Numbered from the stretch's first letter, positions 37,447 to 48,911 are shown. The stretch: 64,000 nt of DNA from Pseudoalteromonas shioyasakiensis (GCA_013391845.1 CP058414.1:608501-672500); one strand, 5' to 3'. Program-made: numbers and translations. Notes: generated by a model from the letters alone, not told the origin.

Positions 37447-38337
37447 ATGACAAAGAAACTTGTAATTACAGCAAATATGAATACTGTTGAAGCAGTTAAT
37501 TCAACTTCTACGGCGGTCACTTATCAATGGCATTGGCGACGTATTTTTATGGTCAGCAGTGTCATCTTAGTTGCACTGGCTATATTAGTGTATAGCTTTA
37601 TTGGGGCTGTAAATGCTGAGCAATCAGCACAGGATGAGCCGCAATCGGAGCTTGCAAGTGTTGAGTTACAAGCTCCTTTAAATGATGCCAAACAAGAAGA
37701 ACCAAAAGAAGTGACTGCATCACCAGTGAATGAGCAACCAGCGGTTACTGATAGTAAACAAAGTGCTATTACAGAGGTCGTTATCGCAGACGTAGCTGAA
37801 CCTGAAGCAAATACAGTAGATACAGAGATCGTGAGTGAGCCGGTTTTTGATGGGCAACAGCTGCCTGAAACATCAGCTGTCACTCCCGATGAAGAACCAC
37901 TGCAAACTGAAGAGCAAATAGAGGTTGCTGCAGTACCCGATGTTCAGCAGCAGTTTTCACACTCAGCACATATTGCCAGTGTTGCAATCGGCGCTAAAAT
38001 AGATACAGACAAAGTAAGTCGCGCAGTATTAACAACCGATGTTGTTGATCGAGAACCAGTCAATGTTCTAAAAAACGATGTAAAATTAGCGCAAATTAGT
38101 AATAGCTTAAGCTTTTTTAGTGAGCTTAGAAATATGCAGGGGCAAACTGTTCGTCATCAATGGTATTACCAAGGCCAGCAGCTTGCTTCTATTGAATTAG
38201 CTGTAAGTAGCCCGCGTTTTCGTACTTATTCAACAAAAAACATCATGCCAGAGCAGCTCGGTGATTGGCGTGTTGAGGTTATTGACGCAGATGGCAACTT
38301 GCTGGCCCAAAAAGAGTTTAGAATTTTAGCTGAGTAA
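37447..38337 (+). CDS. DUF2914 domain membrane protein
   Basis: A 296-residue protein. A short N-terminal cytoplasmic part leads to one membrane helix (about 32-54). A long acidic, low-complexity linker rich in Glu, Pro and Val follows (about 60-175). The C-terminal DUF2914 domain (about 200-296) has VRHQWYYQGQQLASIELAV and GDWRVEVIDADGNLLAQKEF. The domain's function is unknown. An AGAGG site precedes the ATG. It lies directly upstream of hemC, 36 bases away. Confidence 0.82.
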   Translation: MTKKLVITANMNTVEAVNSTSTAVTYQWHWRRIFMVSSVILVALAILVYSFIGAVNAEQSAQDEPQSELASVELQAPLNDAKQEEPKEVTASPVNEQPAVTDSKQSAITEVVIADVAEPEANTVDTEIVSEPVFDGQQLPETSAVTPDEEPLQTEEQIEVAAVPDVQQQFSHSAHIASVAIGAKIDTDKVSRAVLTTDVVDREPVNVLKNDVKLAQISNSLSFFSELRNMQGQTVRHQWYYQGQQLASIELAVSSPRFRTYSTKNIMPEQLGDWRVEVIDADGNLLAQKEFRILAE

Positions 38338-38373
38338 CATTTAGTATCAGCCTGATAATTAATTGGATTTTTC

Positions 38374-39312
38374 ATGACACAGACAACAAAACTAGTTCGT
38401 ATCGCTACCCGTAAAAGTGCGCTTGCTTTATGGCAGGCAGAATTTGTTAAAGCTCAATTAGAGCACTTCCATGACGACGTAACGGTAGAGTTGGTTCCTA
38501 TGTCGACGCAAGGCGATATTATCCTTGATACGCCACTGGCAAAGATTGGTGGTAAGGGTTTATTCGTAAAAGAGCTTGAACAAGCCATGCTTGATGGCCG
38601 CGCAGATATTGCGGTGCATTCGATGAAAGATGTACCTGTTGAGTTTCCTGAAGGCTTAGCCTTAAACACAATTTGTGAGCGTGAAGACCCTCGTGATGCA
38701 TTTGTATCTAACAACTACAAAAGCTTAGATGAGTTACCACAAGGTGCTATTGTTGGTACGTCAAGCTTACGCCGCCAATGCCAAATTCGCGAAGCGCGTC
38801 CTGATTTAGATATTCGTGATTTACGCGGTAATGTTAACACCCGTTTAGCAAAACTAGATGATGGTCAATATGATGCAATTATCCTAGCTGCTGCGGGATT
38901 AATTCGTTTAGAAATGCCAGAACGCATCACTGCCTTTATTGAGCCTGAAGTATCATTACCTGCAAATGGTCAAGGCGCAGTAGGTATTGAATGTCGTATT
39001 GACGATGAGGTTACAAAAGCGCTACTAGCTCCGCTTGAGCATAATGAAACACGGATTCGTGTAAATGCCGAGCGTGCGATGAACCGCCATTTAGAAGGTG
39101 GCTGTCAGGTACCAATTGGTGCATTTGCACTAGTTGAGGGTGAGCAAGTGCATTTACGTGGTTTAGTGGGCGCTATTGATGGCAGCCAAATGCTGCGTGA
39201 TGAAGTGACAGGTCCAGTGGCTGACGCAGAGCAGTTAGGTATTACACTTGCTGAAAAGCTACTTGAGCAAGGTGCCGATAAAATTTTAGCTGAAGTATAT
39301 AGAGACGCTTAA
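38374..39312 (+). CDS. hemC: hydroxymethylbilane synthase (porphobilinogen deaminase)
   Basis: A 312-residue enzyme that polymerises four porphobilinogens in haem synthesis. It starts with [17 protein letters not shown] and has [12 protein letters not shown], the SLRRQCQI region, and the dipyrromethane-binding Cys244 in [10 protein letters not shown]. Length is normal. It is followed two bases later by the hemD/hemX frame, forming a hemC-D-X-Y operon. Confidence 0.97.
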   Translation: MTQTTKLVRIATRKSALALWQAEFVKAQLEHFHDDVTVELVPMSTQGDIILDTPLAKIGGKGLFVKELEQAMLDGRADIAVHSMKDVPVEFPEGLALNTICEREDPRDAFVSNNYKSLDELPQGAIVGTSSLRRQCQIREARPDLDIRDLRGNVNTRLAKLDDGQYDAIILAAAGLIRLEMPERITAFIEPEVSLPANGQGAVGIECRIDDEVTKALLAPLEHNETRIRVNAERAMNRHLEGGCQVPIGAFALVEGEQVHLRGLVGAIDGSQMLRDEVTGPVADAEQLGITLAEKLLEQGADKILAEVYRDA

Positions 39313-39313
39313 T

Positions 39314-41134
39314 ATGCATATTTTGATAACTCGTCCAGAAGGAAAAGGCACTGAGCTTGCTCTTGAGCTTCAGCAGGCGGGTTATCAAACAACCCAATGT
39401 CCAGTCCTTACCTTAGATTACCTCACGGTTAATAGTAGTGAGCTTGCGCCGCTAGAAAATGCCGATAAAGTTATTTTTATCTCGCAAGATGCCGTACATG
39501 CCTTGTTAAAACTCACACCAACAATTAACAAAGCAGCCCAACTTTATGCGGTTGGTCAGCAAACTGCTGATGCGGTTTATGAGGCGTTTGGACGTCGAGC
39601 TGCTGTGCCAAAAAAACATGATTCAGAAGGTCTGCTCGAGCTAAAAACGCTGCAAGATGTAGAGCTGAGTAACATTGTATTAGTGAAAGGTGTAGGCGGG
39701 CGCACGACGATAGCGAAAACCTTAAAACAACGTGGTGCTTTATTGAATCAGTTGGTTGTTTACAAGCGTAGCGCAATTGAGAGCGAGCCTGGTAAGTGGA
39801 TGGACCACTGGCAAACAGTTGATGTAGAAGGTATAGTCATTACTAGTAATGCAGCGGTGGATGCCATTTTTAATGGCTTAAATGAGCCTCAGCTTACATG
39901 GTTGAAAGAGCGACAATTTTTCGTTGCTAGTGAGCGTATCGCTGACTATTTAAAGCAACAAAAGGTCGCAAGAACACAGATACATATTGCTGCAGGGGCG
40001 AGCGATAGCGCTATGTTCACCTGCATTAATCAGCAAGGTAGCAAAATGAGTGAAGCAGAATCAAAACAACCCGCAAAGCCAGTGACTGCACAGCCAGATA
40101 AAAAAGCGCAAACGGTAAATACTGGGACGAAAGCGCCTGTGCAAGCAAAAAAAGGTATCAGCAAATCAGGTAGCTTAGCGTTACTTATTTCACTTTTAGT
40201 GGCTTCTACTGTTGGCTATGAGTTTTATCACAAATTAAATAGTGATCAGCAATCAGCTGTTGCATTTACTGAGCTGACAGATGAAAACCAACGCTTACAA
40301 CAGCAGATTGATGCATTAAAAAGTGCGCAGCAAACATTACAACATTCGCTTTATAACAGTGAACAAAAAGTCTCTGAGGCGCTAAATGAAAGTGCTGAGC
40401 AAACTCAGCAGCAATTACAAGCGGCTTTAAAGCGCGCTGAGCAGCAAACTTTCACGCTTAATCCGCAAGAGGTTACAAGCCTGCAACGTATGGCCGAGTT
40501 TAAATTGTGGGCAGAGCACGATTACCAAGGAGCTGCCGCTGTGCTATCTCGCTTAGATAGCTTGCTAGCAGAACACCCGGGTACAGGAGCTATTCGCCAA
40601 GCAATTCACCAAGACTTGCAAACCTTGAACGCCATAGAGCCTGTTGCAGTTGAAGCAATTTATTTAAAACTGCATGGCATTAATCAAAAAGTTGATGAAC
40701 TAGTATTTAATGCTATTTCACTACCTGAAGAAGTCGTCAAAGAAGATCCAAATCAATTGAGCGAAAATGTCAGTGAATGGCGTCAGAACCTTGCGAAATC
40801 ATGGCAGCAGTTTAAAGACTTCTTTGTAGAAGTACGCACACGTGAAGATATGGTTATCGCACCATTTTTAAGTGAGCAAGAGCGCCACTTAGTTAAACAG
40901 CGCTTAAGCTTATACTTAGCTCAAGCGCAAGATGCTGTATTAAGTAAACAAAGCAGTGTGTATTTTAGCGCTGTTGATGCTGCACATAGCTTGGTAAAAG
41001 ATTACTTTAAGCAAGATGATGCGCAAACAAAAGCGGCATTAAAAAGCCTCGCTGAGCTTTCAAAAGAGCAACTTGATTTCAGCCCAAAAGTGTCACTGCA
41101 AAGTACTGAGCAGGTGAAGGAGTGGGCACAATGA
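39314..41134 (+). CDS. hemD: uroporphyrinogen-III synthase HemD joined in frame to HemX
   Basis: A single 606-residue frame. Residues 1 to about 244 are HemD (ILITRPEGKGTELALELQQAG, VIFISQDAVHALL, IVITSNAAVDAIF, GASDSAMF), which closes the uroporphyrinogen-III ring. From Met245 the sequence is HemX: a Lys/Pro-rich cytoplasmic part, one membrane helix (about 290-306), a coiled coil and a large periplasmic domain. No stop separates them. Fused HemD-HemX proteins exist in some gammaproteobacteria. However, an AAGG followed by ATG at 40046 could also start HemX separately. HemX's role is unclear. Confidence 0.9.
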   Translation: MHILITRPEGKGTELALELQQAGYQTTQCPVLTLDYLTVNSSELAPLENADKVIFISQDAVHALLKLTPTINKAAQLYAVGQQTADAVYEAFGRRAAVPKKHDSEGLLELKTLQDVELSNIVLVKGVGGRTTIAKTLKQRGALLNQLVVYKRSAIESEPGKWMDHWQTVDVEGIVITSNAAVDAIFNGLNEPQLTWLKERQFFVASERIADYLKQQKVARTQIHIAAGASDSAMFTCINQQGSKMSEAESKQPAKPVTAQPDKKAQTVNTGTKAPVQAKKGISKSGSLALLISLLVASTVGYEFYHKLNSDQQSAVAFTELTDENQRLQQQIDALKSAQQTLQHSLYNSEQKVSEALNESAEQTQQQLQAALKRAEQQTFTLNPQEVTSLQRMAEFKLWAEHDYQGAAAVLSRLDSLLAEHPGTGAIRQAIHQDLQTLNAIEPVAVEAIYLKLHGINQKVDELVFNAISLPEEVVKEDPNQLSENVSEWRQNLAKSWQQFKDFFVEVRTREDMVIAPFLSEQERHLVKQRLSLYLAQAQDAVLSKQSSVYFSAVDAAHSLVKDYFKQDDAQTKAALKSLAELSKEQLDFSPKVSLQSTEQVKEWAQ

Positions 41135-42240
41135 TCCGCTTTTTATTAATCATTATTGCGATAGCCGTCTGTTTGGGAATTGCCCCCTTTTTTATTGATC
41201 AAAAGGGTTATGTATTAATTGCCTTTAATAAAACAACCATTGAAGGCACTATTTGGGGCGTTACAGCACTCTTACTGTTAGCACTTACTGCAATATATGT
41301 GCTTTATAAACTAGTTCGTTATTTATGGTCTTTGTATAGCCACACACGCCATCGCTTTTTTGCTCGTAGTGAAGAACGTAAACAAGCGGCTATTGAGCAA
41401 GGTGTATGGAGCTTAATAAATAACGATTATGCAGAGCTGGAGCTAGCCCTTGATAATAACAGTGTTGCAGACCAGTGGACCGATATACGTTATGCGCTTC
41501 TTGCTAAAGCGGCATTAGCGAGTAATGAGAACGAAAAGGCGATTAGCTACCTTGATAACATAAGTCAAAATAATCAACTAAAAGTGGCTAAGTTATGGAT
41601 TGCCAGCGGTGAAACCAGCACTATTTTTGCTGATCTAAAAGCCTCAGCTGAACGCAAAAAAGCTACTCGTTTAGAGCTCAAAATGTATGCCCATGTTTTA
41701 GTGCAAGAGCAAAAATGGGCTGCACTTAATGACTTCATGCCTCGCTTATTACGCAAAAAAGCACTTTCAGAGCAGGAATGGCAGCAACTGTTTGATCGCT
41801 ACTTTGCAGCGCAGTCAAGCGAGGATTTAACTGCGCGCTATGAGCAATTAGCGAAAAACCTTAAACCACACGCTGAAGTAAGTTATTTGGCAGCGATGGC
41901 AAAGGCAGGCGAATTAAATAAAATAGAGTTAAGCTTAATTAAAATGGTTAAAAAACCGCTGCAGCATAAAGATTTAGCACGTATTTTACGTACCAGTGGC
42001 CCTGGCAATGCACTCAAGCTGCAAGCAAGTTTGCAAGATGTATTGAAAAAAGACACCGAGAATACAGATTTACTTCTAGCCCTAGCATGTTTAGCGAATG
42101 CTCATGGTGAGTACGATTTAGCTGCGCGGGTGTTTGATAAAGCACTTAATGCTGATAATCGTAATGCCTATTTGCAGCAAGCTGTACTCAGTTATAGTAA
42201 AAGTGCCCAGCCAGAAAAAGCATTGGTACTCTATCAATAA
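41131..42240 (+). CDS. hemY: HemY, TPR membrane protein of the haem operon
   Basis: A 369-residue protein starting MIRFLLIIIAIAVCLGIAPFF. It has two N-terminal membrane helices (about 3-23 and 41-63), the second ending in the basic LYSHTRHRFF region. TPR-like helices to the C-terminus follow. This is the gammaproteobacterial HemY, unrelated to the protoporphyrinogen oxidase of the same name, and its molecular role is not settled. The ATG overlaps the HemX stop (ATGA) and has a strong GAAGGAG site. A start 9 bases earlier is not needed. Confidence 0.92.
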   Translation: MIRFLLIIIAIAVCLGIAPFFIDQKGYVLIAFNKTTIEGTIWGVTALLLLALTAIYVLYKLVRYLWSLYSHTRHRFFARSEERKQAAIEQGVWSLINNDYAELELALDNNSVADQWTDIRYALLAKAALASNENEKAISYLDNISQNNQLKVAKLWIASGETSTIFADLKASAERKKATRLELKMYAHVLVQEQKWAALNDFMPRLLRKKALSEQEWQQLFDRYFAAQSSEDLTARYEQLAKNLKPHAEVSYLAAMAKAGELNKIELSLIKMVKKPLQHKDLARILRTSGPGNALKLQASLQDVLKKDTENTDLLLALACLANAHGEYDLAARVFDKALNADNRNAYLQQAVLSYSKSAQPEKALVLYQ

Positions 42241-42270
42241 TTTTACTCCAGCCAGCAAAGGAGCGATGGC

Positions 42271-44967
42271 TTGAAGAACTTATTTACACTGACCATAAGT
42301 ATCGCACTTGCTTACTTTCTTACAGGGTATTTAAGTAATTCTTTGCTGGCGATTGATGGTTATGCGGTTGCTGCATGGCCGCCTTCAGGTATTGCTCTTG
42401 CCAGTATCTTGCTATTTCGAAATCGTGCCCTACCAGGAGTTTTGCTAGGGGCGTTCTTTGTAAACCTCATTCACCTTGATAAAGCCACTGATATTTTCCA
42501 TTGGCAAATGATGCTGCAGGCTATTGGTGTAACAACAGCATCAACATTCCAAGCTTGGCTCGCCTATTACATAATTATTCATGTAGCTAAGCGCCCGATT
42601 GAATTATCGTCATTAAAACAAAGTGTGCTTGGCTTAATGATTGGCGGCCCTTTGTGTAGCTTGATTGCGGCATCAATTGGCACAGGTTTATTGGTCATAA
42701 ATAATGTTATTCCGAGTTATGCGGCACTTAATAATTTTATTGCATGGTGGATTGGTGACAGTATTGGAGTGCTGATTTTCACGCCATTAGTTTTAGCTGC
42801 ATTTAGTTACCATCATACTCGCCAGCGGCTACAAATAATTGTGCCGTCGCTATTAATCTATATGGTTATTTGTGTCAGTTTTTATGGCGCAGCCAGTGTA
42901 AAAAAAGATAAAGACTTACAGCGCCAGCAAGCCAAAGTCAGTGCGATTCATACTAATCTTGAGCACCAAGTTGATGAAATTAAGTCACACTTAGCTTTAT
43001 TAGCGACCTTTTTTGCTAGTAGCGATGCAGTTGATTTTGATGAATTTAAGCGCTTTACAGCACGTCAATTGCAATACAGTGAAGAGATACTTGCCTTTGA
43101 ATGGGCGCCAAAGGTTATTCACTCGCAACTAACTAATTATCAAAATCTACTGCGTGATGAACTAGGCACCCACTATTACGTGAAAGAAAAAAATGCTGCA
43201 GGGCAATGGCAGCCGGTGAGTAAGCGAGCGGTGTATTTTCCGGTGCAATATGTTCACCCTTTAGAGGGCAACCAACCCGCTCAAGGTTTTGATTTGGCCT
43301 CAAACGAATTACGTAAACAAGCGCTTACAGACTCTCGGTTAATTAAAAATGTCACTGTGAGTGAACCAATCACCCTTATGCAAGGAGATGGCAGCGAAAA
43401 GGGCGTTTTGTTCTTTAACCCTGTTTATTCAGACATTAACCATCAAGTAGGTTTTAGAGGTTATGTTGTTGCTGTGGTCAATCTGGAAGTGTTGGCGCGA
43501 ACACTTAACTTTAATCAAAACACCGAGATTGATGCCAGTTTTTTTGATGTTACCGATGGTAGTAACCCTGTTGAAATTTACAGCCCTCATCGTGTTGGCA
43601 CTACAGCAATCGCAAGCTTTAATTTTATTATTGGTGAGCGTGTTTGGCAGGTGAAACTATGGGAATCAGTAGCCCAGTCATCTTGGCTGTCTTATTGGCT
43701 TGCGCAAATTGTCGGAATGCTGTTTGTGTGGTTATTGATTACCTTTTTGATATCGGTAACAGGCACTAATATTCAAATTCGTCAGCAAGTAGCAAAGCAA
43801 ACCCAAAGCCTTCGCGAAGAAAAACAAAAAGCCGATAAAGCTAGCCAAATTAAAAGTGAGTTCTTAGCTAATATGAGCCACGAAATACGCACGCCTATTA
43901 ATGGTATTAAGGGGCTGCATTACTTAGCAATGCAAGAGCAAGATTGGCAACAAGCGCGTAGTTATATCGATCAAGCAGACGGTGCATTGAATGTTCTATT
44001 ACGGGTGATAAATGATGTTTTAGATTTTTCTAAAATTGAAGCAGGGCGTCTGGAGTTACATCAAGAGCCTATTGATGTGAATGCGCTTGTGAGTGAATTA
44101 ACGAACTTACTGCAGTTTGAGCTTAACTCTCGCTCTTTAGAATTTAGAGTTGAGTTTGATGCTTCTGAACACCTACTGATCCATACCGATCCAATCCGTT
44201 TAAAACAAATATTATTGAATCTGTTAAATAATGCGGTGAAGTTCACTCAAGAGGGAACGATTACAGTGCGGATTTGGCAGCAGGGTGAATTTACTTACTT
44301 TAGTGTTATTGATACAGGTATTGGCATCAGTAAAGAGGCCCAGCAGCGCCTGTTTAAACCATTCTCACAAGCTGATAGCTCAACCTCTCGTCGCTTCGGT
44401 GGTACAGGTTTAGGCTTGAGTATTTGCCAAAAACTCATTGTTATGATGGGAGGCGAGATAAGCCTCAGTAGTACTGAGGGACAAGGCTCAACATTTACAA
44501 TTTCGCTGCCATTTGAGTCTCCTCTTGAAGAGGTGGTTCATAGTGATGATGAGTTAGCTGATATAGATGTGACTACTGTTTCATTTGCCGATGATGCAAT
44601 TCTATTGGTTGAAGATAACCCGTTGAATCAACATGTGGCGAGTTCTATTTTAAAAACCAAAGGCTGCCAACCTGATATTGCTAAAGATGGCCGCGAGGCT
44701 ATTAAGATGATCAGTGAAAAAAGCTATGACCTTGTGCTCATGGATATTCAAATGCCGAATATGGATGGCTTAGAAGCAACCAAAGTTATTCGCAATGAGT
44801 TGCTGATCACTGATTTACCGATCATTGGCTTATCGGCAAATGCCCAAGATGATGACCAAAAGAAAGGCTTAGCCAGTGGTATGAATGGTTATTTAACGAA
44901 GCCAATTGATGCTGATAAACTTTTTAAAACTTTGTGGCATTTCTTGCATAATGATAGCGGTCATTAA
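42271..44967 (+). CDS. MASE1-CHASE hybrid sensor histidine kinase
   Basis: An 898-residue membrane kinase. A polytopic MASE1 sensor (about 1-205) has [15 protein letters not shown] and [10 protein letters not shown] periplasmic CHASE domain (about 225-460) and a further helix follow. HisKA has His537 ([13 protein letters not shown]), HATPase has NLLNNAVKF and GGTGLGLSI, and the receiver has Asp825 ([11 protein letters not shown]). The only good start is a TTG with AAAGGAG eight to nine bases upstream, since the nearby ATG is out of frame. It follows hemY by 30 bases, but a functional tie to haem is unproven. Confidence 0.93.
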   Translation: MKNLFTLTISIALAYFLTGYLSNSLLAIDGYAVAAWPPSGIALASILLFRNRALPGVLLGAFFVNLIHLDKATDIFHWQMMLQAIGVTTASTFQAWLAYYIIIHVAKRPIELSSLKQSVLGLMIGGPLCSLIAASIGTGLLVINNVIPSYAALNNFIAWWIGDSIGVLIFTPLVLAAFSYHHTRQRLQIIVPSLLIYMVICVSFYGAASVKKDKDLQRQQAKVSAIHTNLEHQVDEIKSHLALLATFFASSDAVDFDEFKRFTARQLQYSEEILAFEWAPKVIHSQLTNYQNLLRDELGTHYYVKEKNAAGQWQPVSKRAVYFPVQYVHPLEGNQPAQGFDLASNELRKQALTDSRLIKNVTVSEPITLMQGDGSEKGVLFFNPVYSDINHQVGFRGYVVAVVNLEVLARTLNFNQNTEIDASFFDVTDGSNPVEIYSPHRVGTTAIASFNFIIGERVWQVKLWESVAQSSWLSYWLAQIVGMLFVWLLITFLISVTGTNIQIRQQVAKQTQSLREEKQKADKASQIKSEFLANMSHEIRTPINGIKGLHYLAMQEQDWQQARSYIDQADGALNVLLRVINDVLDFSKIEAGRLELHQEPIDVNALVSELTNLLQFELNSRSLEFRVEFDASEHLLIHTDPIRLKQILLNLLNNAVKFTQEGTITVRIWQQGEFTYFSVIDTGIGISKEAQQRLFKPFSQADSSTSRRFGGTGLGLSICQKLIVMMGGEISLSSTEGQGSTFTISLPFESPLEEVVHSDDELADIDVTTVSFADDAILLVEDNPLNQHVASSILKTKGCQPDIAKDGREAIKMISEKSYDLVLMDIQMPNMDGLEATKVIRNELLITDLPIIGLSANAQDDDQKKGLASGMNGYLTKPIDADKLFKTLWHFLHNDSGH

Positions 44968-45070
44968 AGCAGACATTTGACCTCAAAAAAGTAAATAAAA
45001 TCATCTAAACTTGAAATATCGTCGTGGGTACGTATGATCCGCGCAAATTTACTGAACCTGAGTGCTAATT

Positions 45071-46072
45071 ATGATCAATAACAAACTTCCATTGCTTGAT
45101 ATTCACCGTCATCTAGATGGTAATGTTCGCCCACAAACGATCTTAGAACTTGGTCGTCAGTTCAACCTAGAATTACCAGCTGATAACATTGAAGCGCTTA
45201 TTCCACACGTACAGGTTATCGACCCTGAACCTAATCTAATGGCATTTTTGCAAAAGTTAGATTGGGGTGTAAAAGTATTGGGTGATTACGATGCATGTCG
45301 TCGTATTGCTATCGAGAACGTTGAAGATGCTATTGCCCAAAACCTCGATTACGTAGAGCTTCGTTTTAGTCCATATTATATGGCGCAAAGCCAAGGTCTA
45401 CACCCGCAAGGTGTTGTCGAAGCGGTAGTTGATGGTGTTAAAAGTGCGTGTCAAAACGCACCAATTAAAGCCAACCTAATTGGCATTATGTCGCGTACTT
45501 ATGGTACTAAAATTTGTCAGCAAGAGCTTGATGCTCTGCTTGCTTTTAAAAATGATTTAGTGGCTGTTGATTTAGCTGGCGATGAAATTGGTTTTCCTGG
45601 TGAGTTATTTGTTGATCACTTTAAGCAAGTTCATGATGCATACTTAGCTGCCACTATTCACGCTGGTGAAGCGCGAGGTAGCGAAAGCATTTGGCAGGCA
45701 ATTAACGAGCTTGGTGCAACGCGTATTGGTCATGGTGTAAAAGCGATTGAAGATGCTGCGCTAATGGATTACTTACGTGATAAGCGCATTGGTATTGAGT
45801 CTTGCTTAACCAGTAACATTCAAACCAGTACTGTTGCTGAGCTTACAAAGCACCCGTTAAAAACCTTCTTAGACCATGGTATTTTGGCATCAATTAATAC
45901 TGATGATCCAGCAGTTGAAGGTATTGAAATAGCGTATGAGTATCAAGTAGCAGCACCTGCGGCAGGTTTAAGCCAAGCCGATATGGAAAAAGCACAAGCT
46001 AATGCGCTTGAAATTGCTTATTTAAGCGATGCAGATAAAGCTACTTTAAAACAGTTAGCTGCTAATCGTTAA
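45071..46072 (+). CDS. add: adenosine deaminase
   Basis: A 333-residue zinc enzyme that converts adenosine to inosine in purine salvage. Metal and active-site motifs are HRHLDGN at the N-terminus, [11 protein letters not shown] with the preceding TIHAGE His, GHGV, and the late [11 protein letters not shown]sp pair. I chose the ATG at 45071; an upstream GTG would add three residues. The 94-base leader was checked for a purine riboswitch and lacks its conserved core. It is convergent with the CBS gene, nine bases apart, with no terminator seen. Confidence 0.95.
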   Translation: MINNKLPLLDIHRHLDGNVRPQTILELGRQFNLELPADNIEALIPHVQVIDPEPNLMAFLQKLDWGVKVLGDYDACRRIAIENVEDAIAQNLDYVELRFSPYYMAQSQGLHPQGVVEAVVDGVKSACQNAPIKANLIGIMSRTYGTKICQQELDALLAFKNDLVAVDLAGDEIGFPGELFVDHFKQVHDAYLAATIHAGEARGSESIWQAINELGATRIGHGVKAIEDAALMDYLRDKRIGIESCLTSNIQTSTVAELTKHPLKTFLDHGILASINTDDPAVEGIEIAYEYQVAAPAAGLSQADMEKAQANALEIAYLSDADKATLKQLAANR

Positions 46073-46081
46073 GCAGCTAAC

Positions 46082-46498
46082 TTATACTTGGTGCTCTTGG
46101 CATGAGACATAGTTTTCATACAATGCCTTGAGCACATCTCCTCGGCTGATCATGCCAACAACCTTACCATCCTCAATAACCGGGTAATTTTTTGGCTTAC
46201 CAGTTTGCATACCATCTGCCAGCTCAATGATGTTTTGATCGCTACTCACCGTGACAACATCGGTGCGCATTAGTTGTTTTACCTTTACCACGCCATCGCA
46301 GAAATAACTGTTTTGCATAAGCGGTTGTAGCAGCTCTTGTTCAGAAATAAAGCCAACTAGGCTTTTGTTGTCATCGAATACTGGTGCGCCTAGTAATTTA
46401 AACTTTTGTAGCTCGCTAATCGCGGTGGTCATTTCAGTTTCAGGCGTAATGTGTGGCAACTTACGTTGCATAAAGTCTTGTACTTTTGTATTTAGCAT
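46082..46498 (-). CDS. tandem CBS-domain protein
   Basis: A 138-residue protein composed of two CBS domains and nothing else. The first runs from about residue 7 (DFMQRKLPHITPETEMTTAI) and the second from about 78 (MRTDVVTVSSDQNIIELA, ending GMISRGDVLKAL). Bateman modules of this kind bind adenine nucleotides and usually regulate partner proteins. No partner is fused or obvious nearby. It lies downstream of fre on the same strand but is separated from it by fre's terminator. Confidence 0.9.
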   Translation of the reverse strand: MLNTKVQDFMQRKLPHITPETEMTTAISELQKFKLLGAPVFDDNKSLVGFISEQELLQPLMQNSYFCDGVVKVKQLMRTDVVTVSSDQNIIELADGMQTGKPKNYPVIEDGKVVGMISRGDVLKALYENYVSCQEHQV

Positions 46499-46593
46499 TT
46501 GGGTCTCTCCCCATCATTATTCTAAACAAAGTATGGTCAAGGAAATACAGTTTGTGAAATCGTTTAGATGGATTAAGGCGATAAGTAAAACAA

Positions 46594-46622
46594 ATAAAAA
46601 AGGCATCCAATTGGATGCCTTA
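46594..46622 (-). terminator. intrinsic terminator of fre
   Basis: The stem AAGGCATCC / GGATGCCTT has an AATT loop. On the minus strand it is followed by TTTTTT. It lies 22 bases beyond the fre stop codon. Confidence 0.88.
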
Positions 46623-46643
46623 ACAATAACCTGTATGAGTTAG

Positions 46644-47357
46644 TTATTTAATGAATGCAAATGCGTCGGCGTACATGTTCTCACGTACCGCACCATGATT
46701 GATAAAATCATCGCGAACCACGCCAATCATGTCGAAGCGGCCTGCCATGTAAATATCGTATGGTTCTAAAGACACGATATCTTCCATAACGGCTTTGTGG
46801 ACGTAACCGGTTTTACCTGTCCAGCTTTGCGGTGCATTTTCAACCACAGGAATATATTGGAAATGTGGGTTGCTGTTTGCCCATGCTTGCATTTCATCAT
46901 GTGCATAAAGTGCAGCTTGCTCACGTACACCCCAGTAAAATAATACAGGACGCTCACAGCCAATTTCAGCAAGGTGATCAGCCATTGATTTGGCATAAGA
47001 AAAACCAGTACCGCCAGCAAGTAGAATAATTGGGCGCTCACCCTCAACTCGCAACTGTGATATACCTAAGCCCACTTCAACATTAACTTGCTGTTGCTCT
47101 GTATGTGCTTGACGTAAATGATCAAGCGCTTGCATTGCATACGAATCAGCACCCGCGGCACCAATGTGTAGTTCAATTTGGTCAGTTTGCGACGGGCGAC
47201 TTGCAATAGAAAAGGCACGCTTATCTTTTTCGCCTAATACTAGTTGCATATATTGGCCTGCCTCGAATGACACAGGTTGCTGTGGTTTCAAAATGACCTT
47301 ATGTACGTGGTCTGTAAGCGGGCTGATCGCAACCACGTCAGCGAGTAATGTTTGCAT
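46644..47357 (-). CDS. fre: NAD(P)H-flavin reductase
   Basis: A 237-residue ferredoxin-reductase-fold enzyme. It has an FAD/flavin-binding RAFSIAS motif and the NAD(P)H-binding LLAGGTGFSYAKSMADHL. The LFYWGVREQAALY segment and DIYMAGRFDM follow, as in E. coli Fre. It reduces free flavins and, in relatives, supports reductive reactions such as radical-enzyme activation. It has no iron-sulfur domain. It lies 87 bases after ubiD, the arrangement found in E. coli. Confidence 0.92.
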   Translation of the reverse strand: MQTLLADVVAISPLTDHVHKVILKPQQPVSFEAGQYMQLVLGEKDKRAFSIASRPSQTDQIELHIGAAGADSYAMQALDHLRQAHTEQQQVNVEVGLGISQLRVEGERPIILLAGGTGFSYAKSMADHLAEIGCERPVLFYWGVREQAALYAHDEMQAWANSNPHFQYIPVVENAPQSWTGKTGYVHKAVMEDIVSLEPYDIYMAGRFDMIGVVRDDFINHGAVRENMYADAFAFIK

Positions 47358-47444
47358 AGTTTACCTTTATAAGCACAGAAGCAAATTCGGTTATGAATCG
47401 CACTCATAACCGTTAAATTTTGAGCAGTTTAACATAGACACAGC

Positions 47445-48911
47445 CTAGAGAATATCTAAGCTGTCCCATAATTCATCAACACGTTCTTTGATTTTTGGGT
47501 CCATGACAATGGGTTCACCCCATTCGCGGTCTGTTTCACCAGGCCATTTATTAGTCGCATCCATGCCCATCTTTGAGCCAAGGCCAGATACTGGCGATGC
47601 AAAATCTAAATAATCAATTGGTGTGTTTTCGATCATTGTCGTATCACGAGCAGGGTCCATACGTGTGGTGATTGCCCATATCACGTCGTTCCAGTCGCGT
47701 GCATTTACATCATCATCGCAAACGATCACGAACTTGGTATACATAAATTGACGCAAGAAAGACCACACACCCATCATTACGCGCTTGGCATGACCTGGGT
47801 ATTGTTTCTTCATCGTGACCACAGCCATGCGATAAGAGCAGCCTTCAGGCGGTAGATAAAAATCTACAATTTCAGGGAACTGCTTTTGCAGAATTGGCAC
47901 GAACACTTCGTTCAATGCAACCCCGAGTACTGCTGGCTCATCTGGTGGGCGGCCAGTGTAAGTGCTGTGATAAATTGGATTTTCACGATGTGTAATGTGA
48001 GTGACCGTCATCACCGGAAACTCGTCTACTTCGTTGTAGTAACCTGTGTGATCGCCATAAGGGCCCTCAGGGGCTGTTTCACCCGGCATAATATAACCTT
48101 CAAGCACGAACTCTGCGGTAGCTGGCACTTGTAGGTCATTTGAAATCGATTTAACAACTTCAGTTTTACTACCGCGTAGTAAACCAGCAAACGCATATTC
48201 ACTTAGGGTATCAGGGACTGGTGTTACAGCGCCTAAGATTGTCGCAGGATCAGCACCTAATGCCACAGACACTGGGTAGGGTTCACCAGGGTGCTCTTTA
48301 CACCATTCACGAAAATCTAATGCGCCACCGCGATGCGATAACCAACGCATAATAATTTTGTTTTTACCCAGTAGCTGCTGACGGTAAATACCTAAGTTTT
48401 GACGCTTTTTATAAGGCCCTTTGGTAACCGTTAAGCCCCATGTAATCAATGGGGCTGCATCACCCGGCCAGCAATGTTGGATAGGCAGCTTGGTTAAGTC
48501 GACATTATCACCTTCAAGTATGACTTGCTGACAAGGCGCTTTTTTTACTTCTTTTGCAGGCATATTCAATACTTGTTTGAATACTGGAATTTGCCCTAAT
48601 GCCTCTTTAATGCCTTTAGGTGGCTCAGGCTCTTTTAGAAAAGCTAATAACTTACCGACTTCGCGCAGTTCACTAACATCATCTTGTCCCATACCCATGG
48701 CAACGCGTTTGGGTGTACCAAAAAGGTTGGCAAGAACGGGAATAGTGTGGCCTTTAGGGTTTTCGAATAACAGAGCTGGGCCTTCGGCACGTAACGTGCG
48801 GTCGGCAATTTCGGTCATTTCAAGGTAAGGATCAATTTCTTGTTTGATCCGTTTTAGTTCACCTTTTTGTTCTAATAACTCGATAAATTCGCGAAGATCT
48901 TTGTATTTCAT
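47445..48911 (-). CDS. ubiD: 3-octaprenyl-4-hydroxybenzoate decarboxylase
   Basis: A 488-residue enzyme of ubiquinone synthesis that needs prenylated FMN made by UbiX. It begins [22 protein letters not shown]. It contains the prFMN-site region [29 protein letters not shown] and the catalytic Glu segment [13 protein letters not shown]. Length and motifs match the E. coli enzyme. It is followed by fre on the same strand. Confidence 0.97.
   Translation of the reverse strand: MKYKDLREFIELLEQKGELKRIKQEIDPYLEMTEIADRTLRAEGPALLFENPKGHTIPVLANLFGTPKRVAMGMGQDDVSELREVGKLLAFLKEPEPPKGIKEALGQIPVFKQVLNMPAKEVKKAPCQQVILEGDNVDLTKLPIQHCWPGDAAPLITWGLTVTKGPYKKRQNLGIYRQQLLGKNKIIMRWLSHRGGALDFREWCKEHPGEPYPVSVALGADPATILGAVTPVPDTLSEYAFAGLLRGSKTEVVKSISNDLQVPATAEFVLEGYIMPGETAPEGPYGDHTGYYNEVDEFPVMTVTHITHRENPIYHSTYTGRPPDEPAVLGVALNEVFVPILQKQFPEIVDFYLPPEGCSYRMAVVTMKKQYPGHAKRVMMGVWSFLRQFMYTKFVIVCDDDVNARDWNDVIWAITTRMDPARDTTMIENTPIDYLDFASPVSGLGSKMGMDATNKWPGETDREWGEPIVMDPKIKERVDELWDSLDIL

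Noticed and set aside
44968..45070. Possible purine riboswitch before add, by analogy with the Vibrio add riboswitch
   Set aside because: The leader is short and lacks the conserved three-way-junction core. No paired loops or terminator were found.
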